In this document: piece after piece, positions 42,260-50,310 of the stretch
How the letters are laid out: each line of letters begins with the position of its first letter
Numbering within the stretch: position 1 is the stretch's first letter
Assembly (NCBI RefSeq): GCF_007558725.1
Contig: NZ_VLPL01000004.1
Coordinates: 62,001-126,000, forward strand
Direction: 5' to 3'
DNA: 64,000 nucleotides
Origin: Fluviicola chungangensis
Lineage (GTDB): Bacteria; Bacteroidota; Bacteroidia; Flavobacteriales_D; Crocinitomicaceae
The notes under the pieces: model-generated
Databases searched by the model: none
What the model saw: the letters and a program-made list of their open reading frames with translations, nothing else
Told to the model about the DNA's origin: nothing
Made by a program: the position numbers and the translations under genes

Positions 42260-43662
42260 ACTTCTGCTTTATCTTTAATGACTTGTGCAAGCATTTCAGC
42301 TTCCATAACGTGCTTCCCGTTTACATAGGCATTTCCCTGCATATGAACCAATCCACGTCTGATAGGTGAAATTAAGGTTAATTCAAATACTAAGGTGTCC
42401 CCCGGGATAACTTTTTGTTTGAATTTCACATTATCTATCTTCATGAAGTAGGTGGAATACAAATGCGGATCTTCTACTTTACTTAATGCAAAAATACCTC
42501 CGCACTGTGCAGTTGCTTCAATTTGAAGCACTCCCGGGAAAATCGGATTTCCGGGGAAATGTCCCTGGAACATCGGTTCGTTCATCGTTACATTTTTCAC
42601 ACCAATAATTTTATCTTCCGTAATCTCCATGATCTTGTCGACCAATAAAAACGGATAGCGGTGAGGCAACATGCGTTCAATATCGTTGATGTTGTATAGC
42701 GGTTCACGCTCCAGGTCAAAGCTTTTACCTCCTTTTTCCTGTTTTTTAATCTCTTCTTTCAAGACTTTAGCAAAACGTGTGTTTCCGGAATGTCCCGGAC
42801 GTGCCGCCAAAATATGTCCTTTAATAAAACGGCCGACTAGAGCCAAATCACCAACAATATCCAATAATTTATGACGTGCCGGTTCATTTTCGAACTGCAA
42901 TTTCAAGCTGTTCAAAACACCGATCCCGTCGTAATTCACTTTCAACTTATCCTTTCCGAGTAATTTCGCCAGGCGGTCCAATTCCTCTTCTTTCACATCG
43001 TTTCTTTCAACCAAGACAATGGCATTGTCCAGGCTTCCACCTTTGATCAGGTTATTCTTAGCCAGGAATTCCAACTCTCCCAGGAAACAGAATGTTCTGC
43101 ACGCTGCAATATCTTTTTCAAATTCACCCAAATGGTACATGTGGGCATGTTGCGTTCCCAGAGCAGGAGAATTATAATCGACCATCACCGTCAAGCGGTA
43201 ATTTTTATCCGGAACAGCCAAAAACTCAATTCCTTTTTCAGCGTCTTCCCACTTGATATTTTCTGTCAGTTCGAAATACAAACGCTCGGCATTTTGCTCC
43301 GTTCTTCCAACCCGCTGAATTTCTCTCACAAAAGGAAGAGACGACCCGTCCATGATCGGAATTTCCGGCCCGGTCAGTGTAATCAGGGCATTATCCACTT
43401 CCATTCCATACAATGCTGCCAACACATGTTCCGTTGTGTAAACTTTGGCACCGTTTGACTCCAGCGTTGTTCCGCGCTCGGTAGAAACCACTAAATCTGC
43501 GTCTGCTTTAATAATCGGTTGACCATCTACATCCAACCGTTGAAATTTATATCCGTGATTTTCAGCAGCAGGGTGAATTTCCATCACAACTGCTTCTCCG
43601 GTATGTAAACCAACACCATTGAACGTGATTTTTTCTTTAAGGGTAAATTGTTTGTCCGACAT
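42256..43662 (-). CDS. lpxC-fabZ: Fused LpxC deacetylase and FabZ dehydratase
   Basis: This bifunctional enzyme has 468 residues. Residues about 1-300 are LpxC, the zinc deacetylase committing to lipid A. Its motifs are GVGLHTGEAV, TTEHVLAALYGM with a zinc His, EPARHKLLDIVGDLAL with His and Asp, and ARPGHSGNTRFAK. Residues about 325-468 are FabZ, which dehydrates 3-hydroxyacyl-ACP (MLPHRYPFLLVDKIM, QGHFPGNPIFPGVLQIEATA). The fusion is typical of Bacteroidota. It starts two bases after the lpxD stop. Confidence 0.96.
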   Translation of the reverse strand: MSDKQFTLKEKITFNGVGLHTGEAVVMEIHPAAENHGYKFQRLDVDGQPIIKADADLVVSTERGTTLESNGAKVYTTEHVLAALYGMEVDNALITLTGPEIPIMDGSSLPFVREIQRVGRTEQNAERLYFELTENIKWEDAEKGIEFLAVPDKNYRLTVMVDYNSPALGTQHAHMYHLGEFEKDIAACRTFCFLGELEFLAKNNLIKGGSLDNAIVLVERNDVKEEELDRLAKLLGKDKLKVNYDGIGVLNSLKLQFENEPARHKLLDIVGDLALVGRFIKGHILAARPGHSGNTRFAKVLKEEIKKQEKGGKSFDLEREPLYNINDIERMLPHRYPFLLVDKIMEITEDKIIGVKNVTMNEPMFQGHFPGNPIFPGVLQIEATAQCGGIFALSKVEDPHLYSTYFMKIDNVKFKQKVIPGDTLVFELTLISPIRRGLVHMQGNAYVNGKHVMEAEMLAQVIKDKAEV

Positions 43663-43664
43663 AA

Positions 43665-44711
43665 TTATTCTGCAGATTTTGAAAGGGTTTTAATTTTATC
43701 TTCTAATTCCGATAATTTCTTGATAATGATTGGAAGTCTTCTGAATCCGACAAATGATTTCTTGTAATCATCCATCGGAATGGCGGGCGAACCCATTAAA
43801 ACTTCCGCTTTTTTGATTGTATTCGGGATTCCTGATTGTGCTACAATTTTGGTTCCGTCAGCCACATGAAGGTGTCCGCTGATTCCGGCCTGACCACCAA
43901 TCATGACGTGTTTTCCGATTTTTGCAGAACCGGCAACACCAACCTGTGCGGCAAGCGCCGAATGGTGACCAATTTCCACATTGTGGGCCAGGTGAACCAG
44001 GTTATCAATTTTCACTCCCTGACGAAGAATGGTAGATCCCATCGTCGCACAGTCAATCGTAGTATTTGAACCAATTTCCACATCGTCTTCCAGGATGACA
44101 TTCCCGATTTGAGGCACCTTGGAGAAAACTCCTTTTTCATCCGGGGCAAAACCGAAACCATCACTCCCTATAACAACACCGGCATGCAGTATGCAACGAT
44201 TTCCAATTCGTGTATCTGCATATACTTTTACGCCGGCATGGATTGTACAATCATCACCGATCACAACGCCATCTCCGATATATGCCTGCGGGTAAATTTT
44301 TACGTTATTCCCGATCACGACATTTTCACCGATATAAGCGAAGGCTCCCAGGTACAATCCTTCTCCAACTTTCGCTGATTCTGAAATAAATGAAGGTGTT
44401 TCGATCTTCGGCTGTTTCTGGCGCATCTGGTTGTAAACTTCCAACAGTTTTGCGAAACATGCATATGCATCATCTACTTTTATCAGGGTCAATGTTTCCG
44501 GAAGTTCCTTTGAAGGAGTAAACGACTTATTTACAATGCAAATACTTGATTGCGTTGTATAGATATATTCTTCATACTTCGGGTTCGACAGGAATGAAAG
44601 TGTCCCTTCGGTCCCTTCTTCAATTTTAGCTAGGCCAGCAACTGTAACGTCCGAGTTACCAACAACTTCACCGTTCAGTATCGTAGCTATTTGCAGCGCT
44701 GAAAATTCCAT
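43665..44711 (-). CDS. lpxD: UDP-3-O-(3-hydroxyacyl)glucosamine N-acyltransferase
   Basis: It adds the second hydroxyacyl chain, to nitrogen 2, in lipid A synthesis. It has 348 residues. An N-terminal uridine-binding domain (MEFSALQIATILNGEVVG) is followed by hexapeptide repeats. The active-site His lies in NLVHLAHNVEIGHHSAL. The C-terminal helix carries FRRLPIIIKKLSELEDKI. It heads lpxD-lpxC/fabZ-lpxA. A TAATTTTG box (44716-44723) lies four bases before the ATG. Confidence 0.95.
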   Translation of the reverse strand: MEFSALQIATILNGEVVGNSDVTVAGLAKIEEGTEGTLSFLSNPKYEEYIYTTQSSICIVNKSFTPSKELPETLTLIKVDDAYACFAKLLEVYNQMRQKQPKIETPSFISESAKVGEGLYLGAFAYIGENVVIGNNVKIYPQAYIGDGVVIGDDCTIHAGVKVYADTRIGNRCILHAGVVIGSDGFGFAPDEKGVFSKVPQIGNVILEDDVEIGSNTTIDCATMGSTILRQGVKIDNLVHLAHNVEIGHHSALAAQVGVAGSAKIGKHVMIGGQAGISGHLHVADGTKIVAQSGIPNTIKKAEVLMGSPAIPMDDYKKSFVGFRRLPIIIKKLSELEDKIKTLSKSAE

Positions 44712-44715
44712 TGGA

Positions 44716-44723
44716 CAAAATTA
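44716..44723 (-). promoter_or_regulatory. -7 box (TAATTTTG) for the lpx operon
   Basis: It matches TAnnTTTG exactly and lies four bases (TCCA) before the lpxD ATG. Confidence 0.6.
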
Positions 44724-44769
44724 GTAAAAACCTTTAGGTTACGTAAGTGTTAACCCATATTTATTAACA

Positions 44770-44790
44770 TGTCATTGTGTTCAAATGACA
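44770..44790 (-). terminator. Weak hairpin after the 44802-45482 gene
   Basis: TGTCATT (44770-44776) pairs with AATGACA (44784-44790) around a 7-base loop, just beyond the stop of the minus-strand gene. No T run follows, so a terminator role is uncertain. Confidence 0.35.
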
Positions 44791-44801
44791 GGAATCCGGC
44801 G

Positions 44802-45482
44802 CTAATTGCGCTCCAATTCATAAAACTCGATATGTTCCTTAAACCAGGTTGTTCTGGCACTCAGTGTATCACCCTTTTCACGCGGCAATACGACAAACTG
44901 TTCGGGAACCGGTTCCGCAGTCAATTTTGATTTTGAGAAATCGATCAACCCGGACTTCTTCATCAGGAACTGAATCGTTTCTTCACCCTTTATTCCAAAC
45001 TCAGCCATTTGCTTTTTCAATTCATCGTTCTCTTTCAGATAAACAAAGCTTTTGACATTTGGAAAGTGAATCATCCGACCGAAACCTTCTGTGGTACTTT
45101 TAAATTTCTGAATCGATCCCTTCGGCCAGACTACTTCAGCAATGAATGCATCTTCCGGCATGGAAAACCACAGCTCGGTATTTTTTCCGTTTACTTCTTT
45201 TTCGATTTTGTATACTTTTAGTTTTCCCTGTTTTTTACTGGAACCGAACGCTATGGACCCATCGTCCAAGAAAGAGACAATCAGTGAATCACTCAGGTGG
45301 TGTTCGTCAAATATGCGCTGATTGGTTTCAGAGATTACGAGTACTTTCCCTAGGAACGTATTTTTAACCCGGTTTTCGGGCAGCCAGGCACAACCCCGGT
45401 TCCGGAAAAAGAAAAAAACCATTATCAGCCCGATCCCAAAGCCAAATCCATATAAGCGTAAGCGTCTCCAAAAATTTTTCAT
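44802..45482 (-). CDS. Membrane-anchored protein of unknown function
   Basis: The 226-residue product has one N-terminal membrane segment after a basic start (MKNFWRRLRLYGFGFGIGL, IMVFFFF). The rest is probably periplasmic. It is mostly beta strands (FLGKVLVISETNQRIFDEHH, GKLKVYKIEKEVNG, ELWFSMPEDAFIAEVVW) with helices near the end, including ELKKQMAEFGIKGEETIQFL. It lies 90 bases upstream of the lpx operon and downstream of trxA. No family is recognised; it looks like a Bacteroidota-specific envelope protein. Confidence 0.7.
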   Translation of the reverse strand: MKNFWRRLRLYGFGFGIGLIMVFFFFRNRGCAWLPENRVKNTFLGKVLVISETNQRIFDEHHLSDSLIVSFLDDGSIAFGSSKKQGKLKVYKIEKEVNGKNTELWFSMPEDAFIAEVVWPKGSIQKFKSTTEGFGRMIHFPNVKSFVYLKENDELKKQMAEFGIKGEETIQFLMKKSGLIDFSKSKLTAEPVPEQFVVLPREKGDTLSARTTWFKEHIEFYELERN

Positions 45483-45501
45483 GTATTATGCTTGTTGAAT
45501 T

Positions 45502-45550
45502 TCAAAAAAAAAGTCCGATCTCCCGACGTGAAATCAGGGACGGACTTTTT
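45502..45550 (-). terminator. Terminator after trxA
   Basis: AAAAGTCCG (45510-45518) pairs with CGGACTTTT (45542-45550) and an inner TCCC/GGGA stem continues it. On the minus strand a run of T residues follows. It ends the trxA transcript 16 bases after the stop. Confidence 0.85.
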
Positions 45551-45566
45551 ATAATTGAATTCTAAA

Positions 45567-45884
45567 TTAAATCAATGCATCCAACTTAGCAGTCAACTGT
45601 CCTTTCGGAACAGCACCTACTGATTTGTCAGCAATTTCTCCTCCTTTTACGAAAATGATCGTAGGAATATTACGAATTCCAAACTGAGCAGAAACTCCCG
45701 GGTTCAAGTCAACGTTTACTTTACCTATGATTGCTTTACCATCGTATTCATTTGCCATTTCTTCAACGATTGGACCTATTAATCGACATGGACCACACCA
45801 TTCTGCCCAAAAGTCTACCATTACCGGTTTGTCTGATTTCAATACAAGCTCTTCAAAGTTTGCATCTGTGATTTCTAATGCCAT
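45567..45884 (-). CDS. trxA: Thioredoxin
   Basis: This 105-residue cytoplasmic thioredoxin carries the active site VDFWAEWCGPCRLIGPIVEE and the cis-Pro segment FGIRNIPTIIFVKGGEI. It begins MALEITDANFEELVLKSDKP. The frame is complete and the length normal. It reduces protein disulfides with NADPH through thioredoxin reductase, which is not in this window. The upstream TAAAATTG (45893-45900) is a near match to the -7 consensus. Confidence 0.97.
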   Translation of the reverse strand: MALEITDANFEELVLKSDKPVMVDFWAEWCGPCRLIGPIVEEMANEYDGKAIIGKVNVDLNPGVSAQFGIRNIPTIIFVKGGEIADKSVGAVPKGQLTAKLDALI

Positions 45885-45967
45885 AATTGTTTCAATTTTA
45901 TGCGACTTCTTTCGTCGGCCTAAAGTTACTATTTGTTTTTGTTTGTCAAAAGCTTTGCCAAGACAAT

Positions 45968-46453
45968 TTACACTGCCAGATTGTCATGCTGAACAAGCAT
46001 TTTCTTCATTGTTTTCTGATTGTTTGTTTCCAGGCAGTAGAAGTAAGTTCCACTGTTCAACTCCTTGGCATCAAAGCGCACAATATGCCCTCCGGAGGAA
46101 AATTCTTTATCCAGGACTACTTTGATTGTTTCCATTTTATCATTCAAAATTGAAAACACAACTTTTTTATTCTGTTCAATGGTAAAATAAAATTCTATTT
46201 CTCCGTTTTGAGCCTTATTTTCCAAATCAAACAACAAAGCATATTCTTCTTTCTTCAAAACGCCTTTGGAGAATCGCCTGATCACAGACTTATACGCAAT
46301 ATACAACATGGCAATCGCTGCCAGGCCGATCATTATTGCCAAAACCTTGCTTTCCCATGAACGGACTCCTTTTACGAAGTTCACACGGAATAGGATCAGC
46401 AGGGTGATCAGGAGGCTCAAACCGACAAGGGTCAACAGGGTTCTTTTTTTCAT
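45968..46453 (-). CDS. Two-segment membrane protein with a T9SS-tail-like domain
   Basis: The 161-residue protein has membrane segments at about 5-23 and 37-54. The basic N-terminus and the KSVIRRFSKGVLKK after segment 2 predict both ends in the cytoplasm. Residues about 75-161 (EIEFYFTIEQNKKVVFSIL, FSSGGHIVRFDAKELNSGTY, FYCLETNN, TMKKMLV) closely follow the strand pattern of T9SS type A sorting domains, including the GxY-FYxLE ending. The NP motif and signal peptide of cargo are absent. It follows the DUF493 gene by five bases. Function unknown. Confidence 0.65.
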   Translation of the reverse strand: MKKRTLLTLVGLSLLITLLILFRVNFVKGVRSWESKVLAIMIGLAAIAMLYIAYKSVIRRFSKGVLKKEEYALLFDLENKAQNGEIEFYFTIEQNKKVVFSILNDKMETIKVVLDKEFSSGGHIVRFDAKELNSGTYFYCLETNNQKTMKKMLVQHDNLAV

Positions 46454-46458
46454 ATCTT

Positions 46459-46728
46459 CTACAAGGAAATTATTCCCGGGATTACCTGAGCTTTTTCATA
46501 AACGGCAATGATGGAATCTACGTTGAGCATCATTTCTTTGACGCTTACACTAACAAATTTGCCATTACTTGACTCATGAAACTGGATATGTGCCGTTTCA
46601 TCAAATAAAGCGGTTGTTTGAGCCAGCAAATGAGGTGTGTTGGGCACAATAAATTTAAAGAAGTAGACATTGGGCCACTCTTCCAAACTCAACTGTTCTC
46701 TTAATTTATCAAACGCTCCTTCACTCAT
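46459..46728 (-). CDS. DUF493/YbeD-family protein
   Basis: The 89-residue cytoplasmic protein fits the ACT-like DUF493 family: YFFKFIVPNTPHLLAQTTAL, then GKFVSVSVKEMMLNVDSIIA. E. coli YbeD is near the lipoate genes and its role is poorly known. The next gene downstream starts five bases after the stop, so it is probably in one transcript with 45968-46453. Confidence 0.85.
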   Translation of the reverse strand: MSEGAFDKLREQLSLEEWPNVYFFKFIVPNTPHLLAQTTALFDETAHIQFHESSNGKFVSVSVKEMMLNVDSIIAVYEKAQVIPGIISL

Positions 46729-46828
46729 TGTTTTAAGATTTAAGACTTCGAAACAAAAGATTCACTCATATATTCCTTTGTACGTTTTTTTGTCTTTCAT
46801 TATTCATTTCTTGTAAGTTCTTCACTCA

Positions 46829-47401
46829 CTATAAATATTTCGGCAACAAAGATAATCGCTTTAACGCAAGCAAGAAGTCTTTTTCCAGCTCACTTTTATT
46901 CTTTTCCAAATCAGCAAAAGTCAACCAAGCCTTTTGAGCTGCCTGCTTCAATCCGTTTTGGACCAGCATCGGATCGGGTTCCACCCCGAAAACAGGCTCT
47001 TCTTCTATCCAATCGGAAGGTATAAACTGTTCTGCAAATGCGCGTTCCATTTTTAACCCTTCTTCCAACAAAACCATTAAAGTTGCAGGGGATTGTGCTT
47101 GAGTAAAAGCCATTTTCCACCGGCTTTTGGCTTTCATATAACTTTCCCATAAAGGCAGTACCTCATCTGTCTGCTCCAGCTCATAACGGAAGCCGGTTGC
47201 TTCGGGAACAGAAAACAATTGCTGATCAATCGCAATCTTATTCAGCAAATCCAAACGGGACCATTTTGATTTCAGGGTCAGCCTTAACAAAGGTTTCCCC
47301 AAAACAGACTTCCTGATCCCGAAGAGTTCCAATTCCAAGGCTTCTTCCACCTCGTCCGGGCTTTCAATACGAAGAACGGTAAGAATTTCTTCCTCTGTCA
47401 C
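46829..47401 (-). CDS. Protein of unknown function
   Basis: The 190-residue product starts with GTG at 47401 and overlaps the terC stop by four bases (GTGA), suggesting coupling. It has no signal peptide or membrane segment and is mostly helical (DEVEEALELELFGIRKSVL, ELEKDFLLALKRLSLLPKYL). No family is recognised. Co-expression with the TerC gene is the only clue to its role. Confidence 0.65.
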   Translation of the reverse strand: MTEEEILTVLRIESPDEVEEALELELFGIRKSVLGKPLLRLTLKSKWSRLDLLNKIAIDQQLFSVPEATGFRYELEQTDEVLPLWESYMKAKSRWKMAFTQAQSPATLMVLLEEGLKMERAFAEQFIPSDWIEEEPVFGVEPDPMLVQNGLKQAAQKAWLTFADLEKNKSELEKDFLLALKRLSLLPKYL

Positions 47402-48180
47402 AATTCAGGCTCCTTATTATTTTTGCGCATACGGATATTGAGAAACTCAACCAGCAACGCGTAAACCATGGCGAAATAAATGTATCCTTTCGGGATATGC
47501 TGCCCAAAAGCCTCTGCTATCAACAATACTCCGATCGTTACCAAAAAGCCCAATGCGATCATTTTAATCGTTGGACGCGCATTGATGAAATTGGCAATCG
47601 GCCTGGAGAAAATCAACATGATGATCATAGAGATAATTACCGCCAAAACAATAATGACAAACGGATTTCCATGTGTTTCATGACGGATATCATTGGTCAT
47701 ACCGATAGCTGAAATAACCGAATCGAAGCTAAAAATGAAGTCAATTGCAACAATTTGAAGGACTACTGCGCCCAAACGCACTTTCCTCTTCTTTTTTGTT
47801 TCTGTGTGTGCTCCTTTTATACTGGAATGCATTTCTCCCACTGATTTATATATCAGGAAAAGCCCTCCGATCAACAACACCAAGCTGTGACCGGTAATTT
47901 TCTCATCCGTATACGGGAAATAATGAAGCCATTCCACTCCTTTGAACAGAAAGTTTTGATCCAGCTGCATAATCCATGAGACCACACTAAGCAGCAACAA
48001 GCGAATAACCAGCGCTAAACTCAAACCCAAAATCCGTGCTTTACTTTGGTCTTGTTTTACCAACGAATTCGTAATGATCGAAATAAAGATGATGTTGTCA
48101 ATTCCTAAAACAATTTCCAACAAAGTCAATACTACGAGGTAAAAAATTCCAATGCCTGTAGTCAATATATCAAAATCCAC
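47398..48180 (-). CDS. TerC-family integral membrane protein
   Basis: The 260-residue protein has about seven membrane segments. The family pattern is FYLVVLTLLEIVLGIDNIIF with the acidic pair LEIVLGIDN, and later QIVAIDFIFSFDSVISAIGM with a second IDFIFSFDS pair. Members relate to tellurite resistance or metal (Mn) export and membrane-protein metalation. GTG 48180 is the start. A TAAATTTG box (48197-48204) precedes it. The next gene overlaps its stop by four bases. Confidence 0.9.
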   Translation of the reverse strand: MDFDILTTGIGIFYLVVLTLLEIVLGIDNIIFISIITNSLVKQDQSKARILGLSLALVIRLLLLSVVSWIMQLDQNFLFKGVEWLHYFPYTDEKITGHSLVLLIGGLFLIYKSVGEMHSSIKGAHTETKKKRKVRLGAVVLQIVAIDFIFSFDSVISAIGMTNDIRHETHGNPFVIIVLAVIISMIIMLIFSRPIANFINARPTIKMIALGFLVTIGVLLIAEAFGQHIPKGYIYFAMVYALLVEFLNIRMRKNNKEPEL

Positions 48181-48196
48181 TTTTCTGTTTTTGGGA

Positions 48197-48204
48197 CAAA
48201 TTTA
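48197..48204 (-). promoter_or_regulatory. -7 box (TAAATTTG) for terC
   Basis: It matches TAnnTTTG and lies 16 bases before the GTG start. Confidence 0.5.
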
Positions 48205-48503
48205 ATCTCATTTAAACTATAAAAAATGGATTTGTGATTTTTTTCATTTTTAACAGAATTTTTAGATTTTAAATTTTGTTTTAAATAACTGATTTACTTA
48301 CATTAGCATTATTGAACCTTGCCCTATTAAGAGGCATTCAAACCAATCAGGGAGTCCAGCTGTCTTTTTCGTAGTAGTTTTTAGCAGTTTGGATTCCCTT
48401 TGTTTTTCTTCAGTTGATCATTAAAACCGGACAATTGAACAGAAAAAATTCTTCAGAAAAATCAAAATCCAATCGGAAATTACAAATTGTCAACCCTTTT
48501 CAA
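48205..48503. other. Gene-free AT-rich stretch between menD and terC
   Basis: About 300 bases without a convincing gene. It holds the upstream region of terC and the 3' flank of menD. I looked for a manganese-type riboswitch before terC and for a terminator after menD and saw neither; only a partial ORF (48414-48614) of random composition is present. Confidence 0.5.
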
Positions 48504-50207
48504 TTATTCTACTCTTTTCTTAAATGCTTTGAAATAATTTTCCAGGATGGTGCTGTTCGGTTCGTTCATGGTATTTATCTCCAGCAATTTTGGCTTTCCG
48601 TTTGTGCTTTCTGAAAAAAATTGTTCCAGTTGGCGATCCAGATCACTTTGAGAAGCGGCATTGAAATATTCCAGCTCATAAGTCCGTGCAACATCTTCTG
48701 CAGACAAGGTTTGTTCCGCTACAAAAATCTTTTTCCATTGATTCGTAGATTTTGGTCCGGGAATGATATTGAAAATATCTCCTCCGCCGTTATTCACCAG
48801 GATAATTCTCAAATTAGACGGCAGATACTTACTCCACCAGGCATTCGAATCGTAGAAGAAAGAAAGATCTCCCGTAACCAGTACGTGTGCCTCGTTAGGG
48901 GAAACAATGGCTGAACCAACTGCCGTTGAACTGCTTCCATCAATTCCGCTTGTTCCGCGATTGCACCAGTAATTCACCGTTTTAATCGGATCAAACAACA
49001 AAGCATAACGGATTAACGAGCTGTTTGAAATGTGCAGATTGACATAATCCGGAATCACATCCATAATGAATTCCATCGCTTTCAAATCACTCCACGGCTG
49101 GGTTGCGCAAATCTGTTTTTGATCATCCGAACCGAATTGATCTATTTTTTTCCAGGCAAAACCAAAACGGGATTTGTGCGGATTCTTTTGAACCAATTCC
49201 AGGATAAACTTCAGCCCCTCAAGTGCCGAAACAGGAACTGTAAAACGTAAATTCTGATACGTATCCATGAAGGGGAAATCTATGCCGAAACGAATAACCG
49301 GGGCTTTGGATTGCCGCAGGAATACTTTAATTTTCTTCGATACAATTGCGCCACCAACGGTTACAATACAATCCGGATGAAAAGATGTGAGCTCTGATTC
49401 GGGAATGATATTCAGTGTCCTGTCTATGTTCGAAACAAAATAAGGACTGCGCACATTGGAAGTATGCTCTACCAAAACAGCGGTCGATCCATCTAAGGCC
49501 AATTTCTCCAGTACTTCCTGCAAATCCGGATCTTGTGGATGTTGTCCGACAATGACCAGGCGTTTCATCGATTCATTCCATAATGTTTCCAGTCTGCTTT
49601 TGCTTTGCTTCGTCAGGATGGTTTCCGTTTCAGCGAGTTCCACCCAATTTTTCAGTATGTGAATATCGGAGGTCGTTTCATAAAGAGGTTCTGAGAACGG
49701 AATATTCACATGAACAGGTCCCCTCCTCTTTCCTACTGCCGATTGCAGTACTTCGGACAATTTGCGCTCGAAGTGCCAGCGCTGATTATCCGAATGAATT
49801 TCGTTCAGCTGAACACTTTTCAGTACCATCTGATCAAACACCCGTTCCTGGCGAATGGTTTGTCCATCACCTTGGTCGACCCACTCAACCGGCCTGTCGG
49901 CAGAAATAACAATTAAAGGAGTTTCCTGGTAAAATGCTTCAGCAATAGCCGGATAATAATTCAAAGGCGCGGAACCTGAAGTACAAGTAACAACGACCGG
50001 TTGCTTTAATTTTTGGGCCATTCCGTGCGCATAAAACGCAGCGACACGTTCATCCGGAACCACAAAAATCTGGAAGTGAGGATCTTCGTCAAAAGCGATA
50101 CTTAAAGGAGCATTGCGGGAACCCGGGGAAATAACTACATGCGTTACGCCTACTTTCTTACAACCGTCAACAAGCAGCTGCACTTCCAATTTTGCACTTG
50201 AAATCAT
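48504..50207 (-). CDS. menD: SEPHCHC synthase, menaquinone pathway
   Basis: It is a thiamine-diphosphate enzyme that joins isochorismate and 2-oxoglutarate to give SEPHCHC. It has 567 residues. The N-terminal Pyr domain has VTHVVISPGSRNAPLSIAF. The second ThDP domain has VTGDLSFFYDSNAWWSKYL, with a GDLSFFYD metal-site motif and NNGGGDIFNIIP. The intermediate segment VNYWCNRGTSGIDGSSSTAV is also typical. A TAAATTTA box lies four bases before the ATG. It is the last gene of thioesterase-menF-menD, though about 100 bases separate it from menF. Confidence 0.95.
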   Translation of the reverse strand: MISSAKLEVQLLVDGCKKVGVTHVVISPGSRNAPLSIAFDEDPHFQIFVVPDERVAAFYAHGMAQKLKQPVVVTCTSGSAPLNYYPAIAEAFYQETPLIVISADRPVEWVDQGDGQTIRQERVFDQMVLKSVQLNEIHSDNQRWHFERKLSEVLQSAVGKRRGPVHVNIPFSEPLYETTSDIHILKNWVELAETETILTKQSKSRLETLWNESMKRLVIVGQHPQDPDLQEVLEKLALDGSTAVLVEHTSNVRSPYFVSNIDRTLNIIPESELTSFHPDCIVTVGGAIVSKKIKVFLRQSKAPVIRFGIDFPFMDTYQNLRFTVPVSALEGLKFILELVQKNPHKSRFGFAWKKIDQFGSDDQKQICATQPWSDLKAMEFIMDVIPDYVNLHISNSSLIRYALLFDPIKTVNYWCNRGTSGIDGSSSTAVGSAIVSPNEAHVLVTGDLSFFYDSNAWWSKYLPSNLRIILVNNGGGDIFNIIPGPKSTNQWKKIFVAEQTLSAEDVARTYELEYFNAASQSDLDRQLEQFFSESTNGKPKLLEINTMNEPNSTILENYFKAFKKRVE

Positions 50208-50211
50208 GGTG

Positions 50212-50219
50212 TAAATTTA
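50212..50219 (-). promoter_or_regulatory. -7-like box (TAAATTTA) for menD
   Basis: Seven of eight bases match TAnnTTTG. It lies four bases (CACC) before the menD ATG, as in several other genes here. Confidence 0.45.
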
Positions 50220-50231
50220 GCTTCTTTGAAG

Positions 50232-50293
50232 GTTCAACACGTTCAAATGGTTCAAAAAAGTTCAAAGAGTCTCCATGATTTGAACTTTTGAAC
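50232..50293. repeat. GTTCAA-type short repeat with an inverted arm between menF and menD
   Basis: GTTCAA occurs at 50232, 50241, 50250 and 50260, and the inverse TTGAAC at 50280 and 50288. The segments 50240-50256 and 50279-50294 can pair as a near-perfect stem. It resembles the block at 15526-15570. Confidence 0.5.
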
Positions 50294-50310
50294 GTTATCC
50301 CATGAACCGG

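Noticed and set aside
42256-43662. LpxC-FabZ fusion as a novelty
   Set aside because: The fusion is well established across Bacteroidota, so it is informative for taxonomy but not new.
48205-48503. A possible manganese-type riboswitch upstream of terC
   Set aside because: I could not find the paired stems and conserved loop of the yybP-ykoY class on the minus strand; the region is simple AT-rich sequence.
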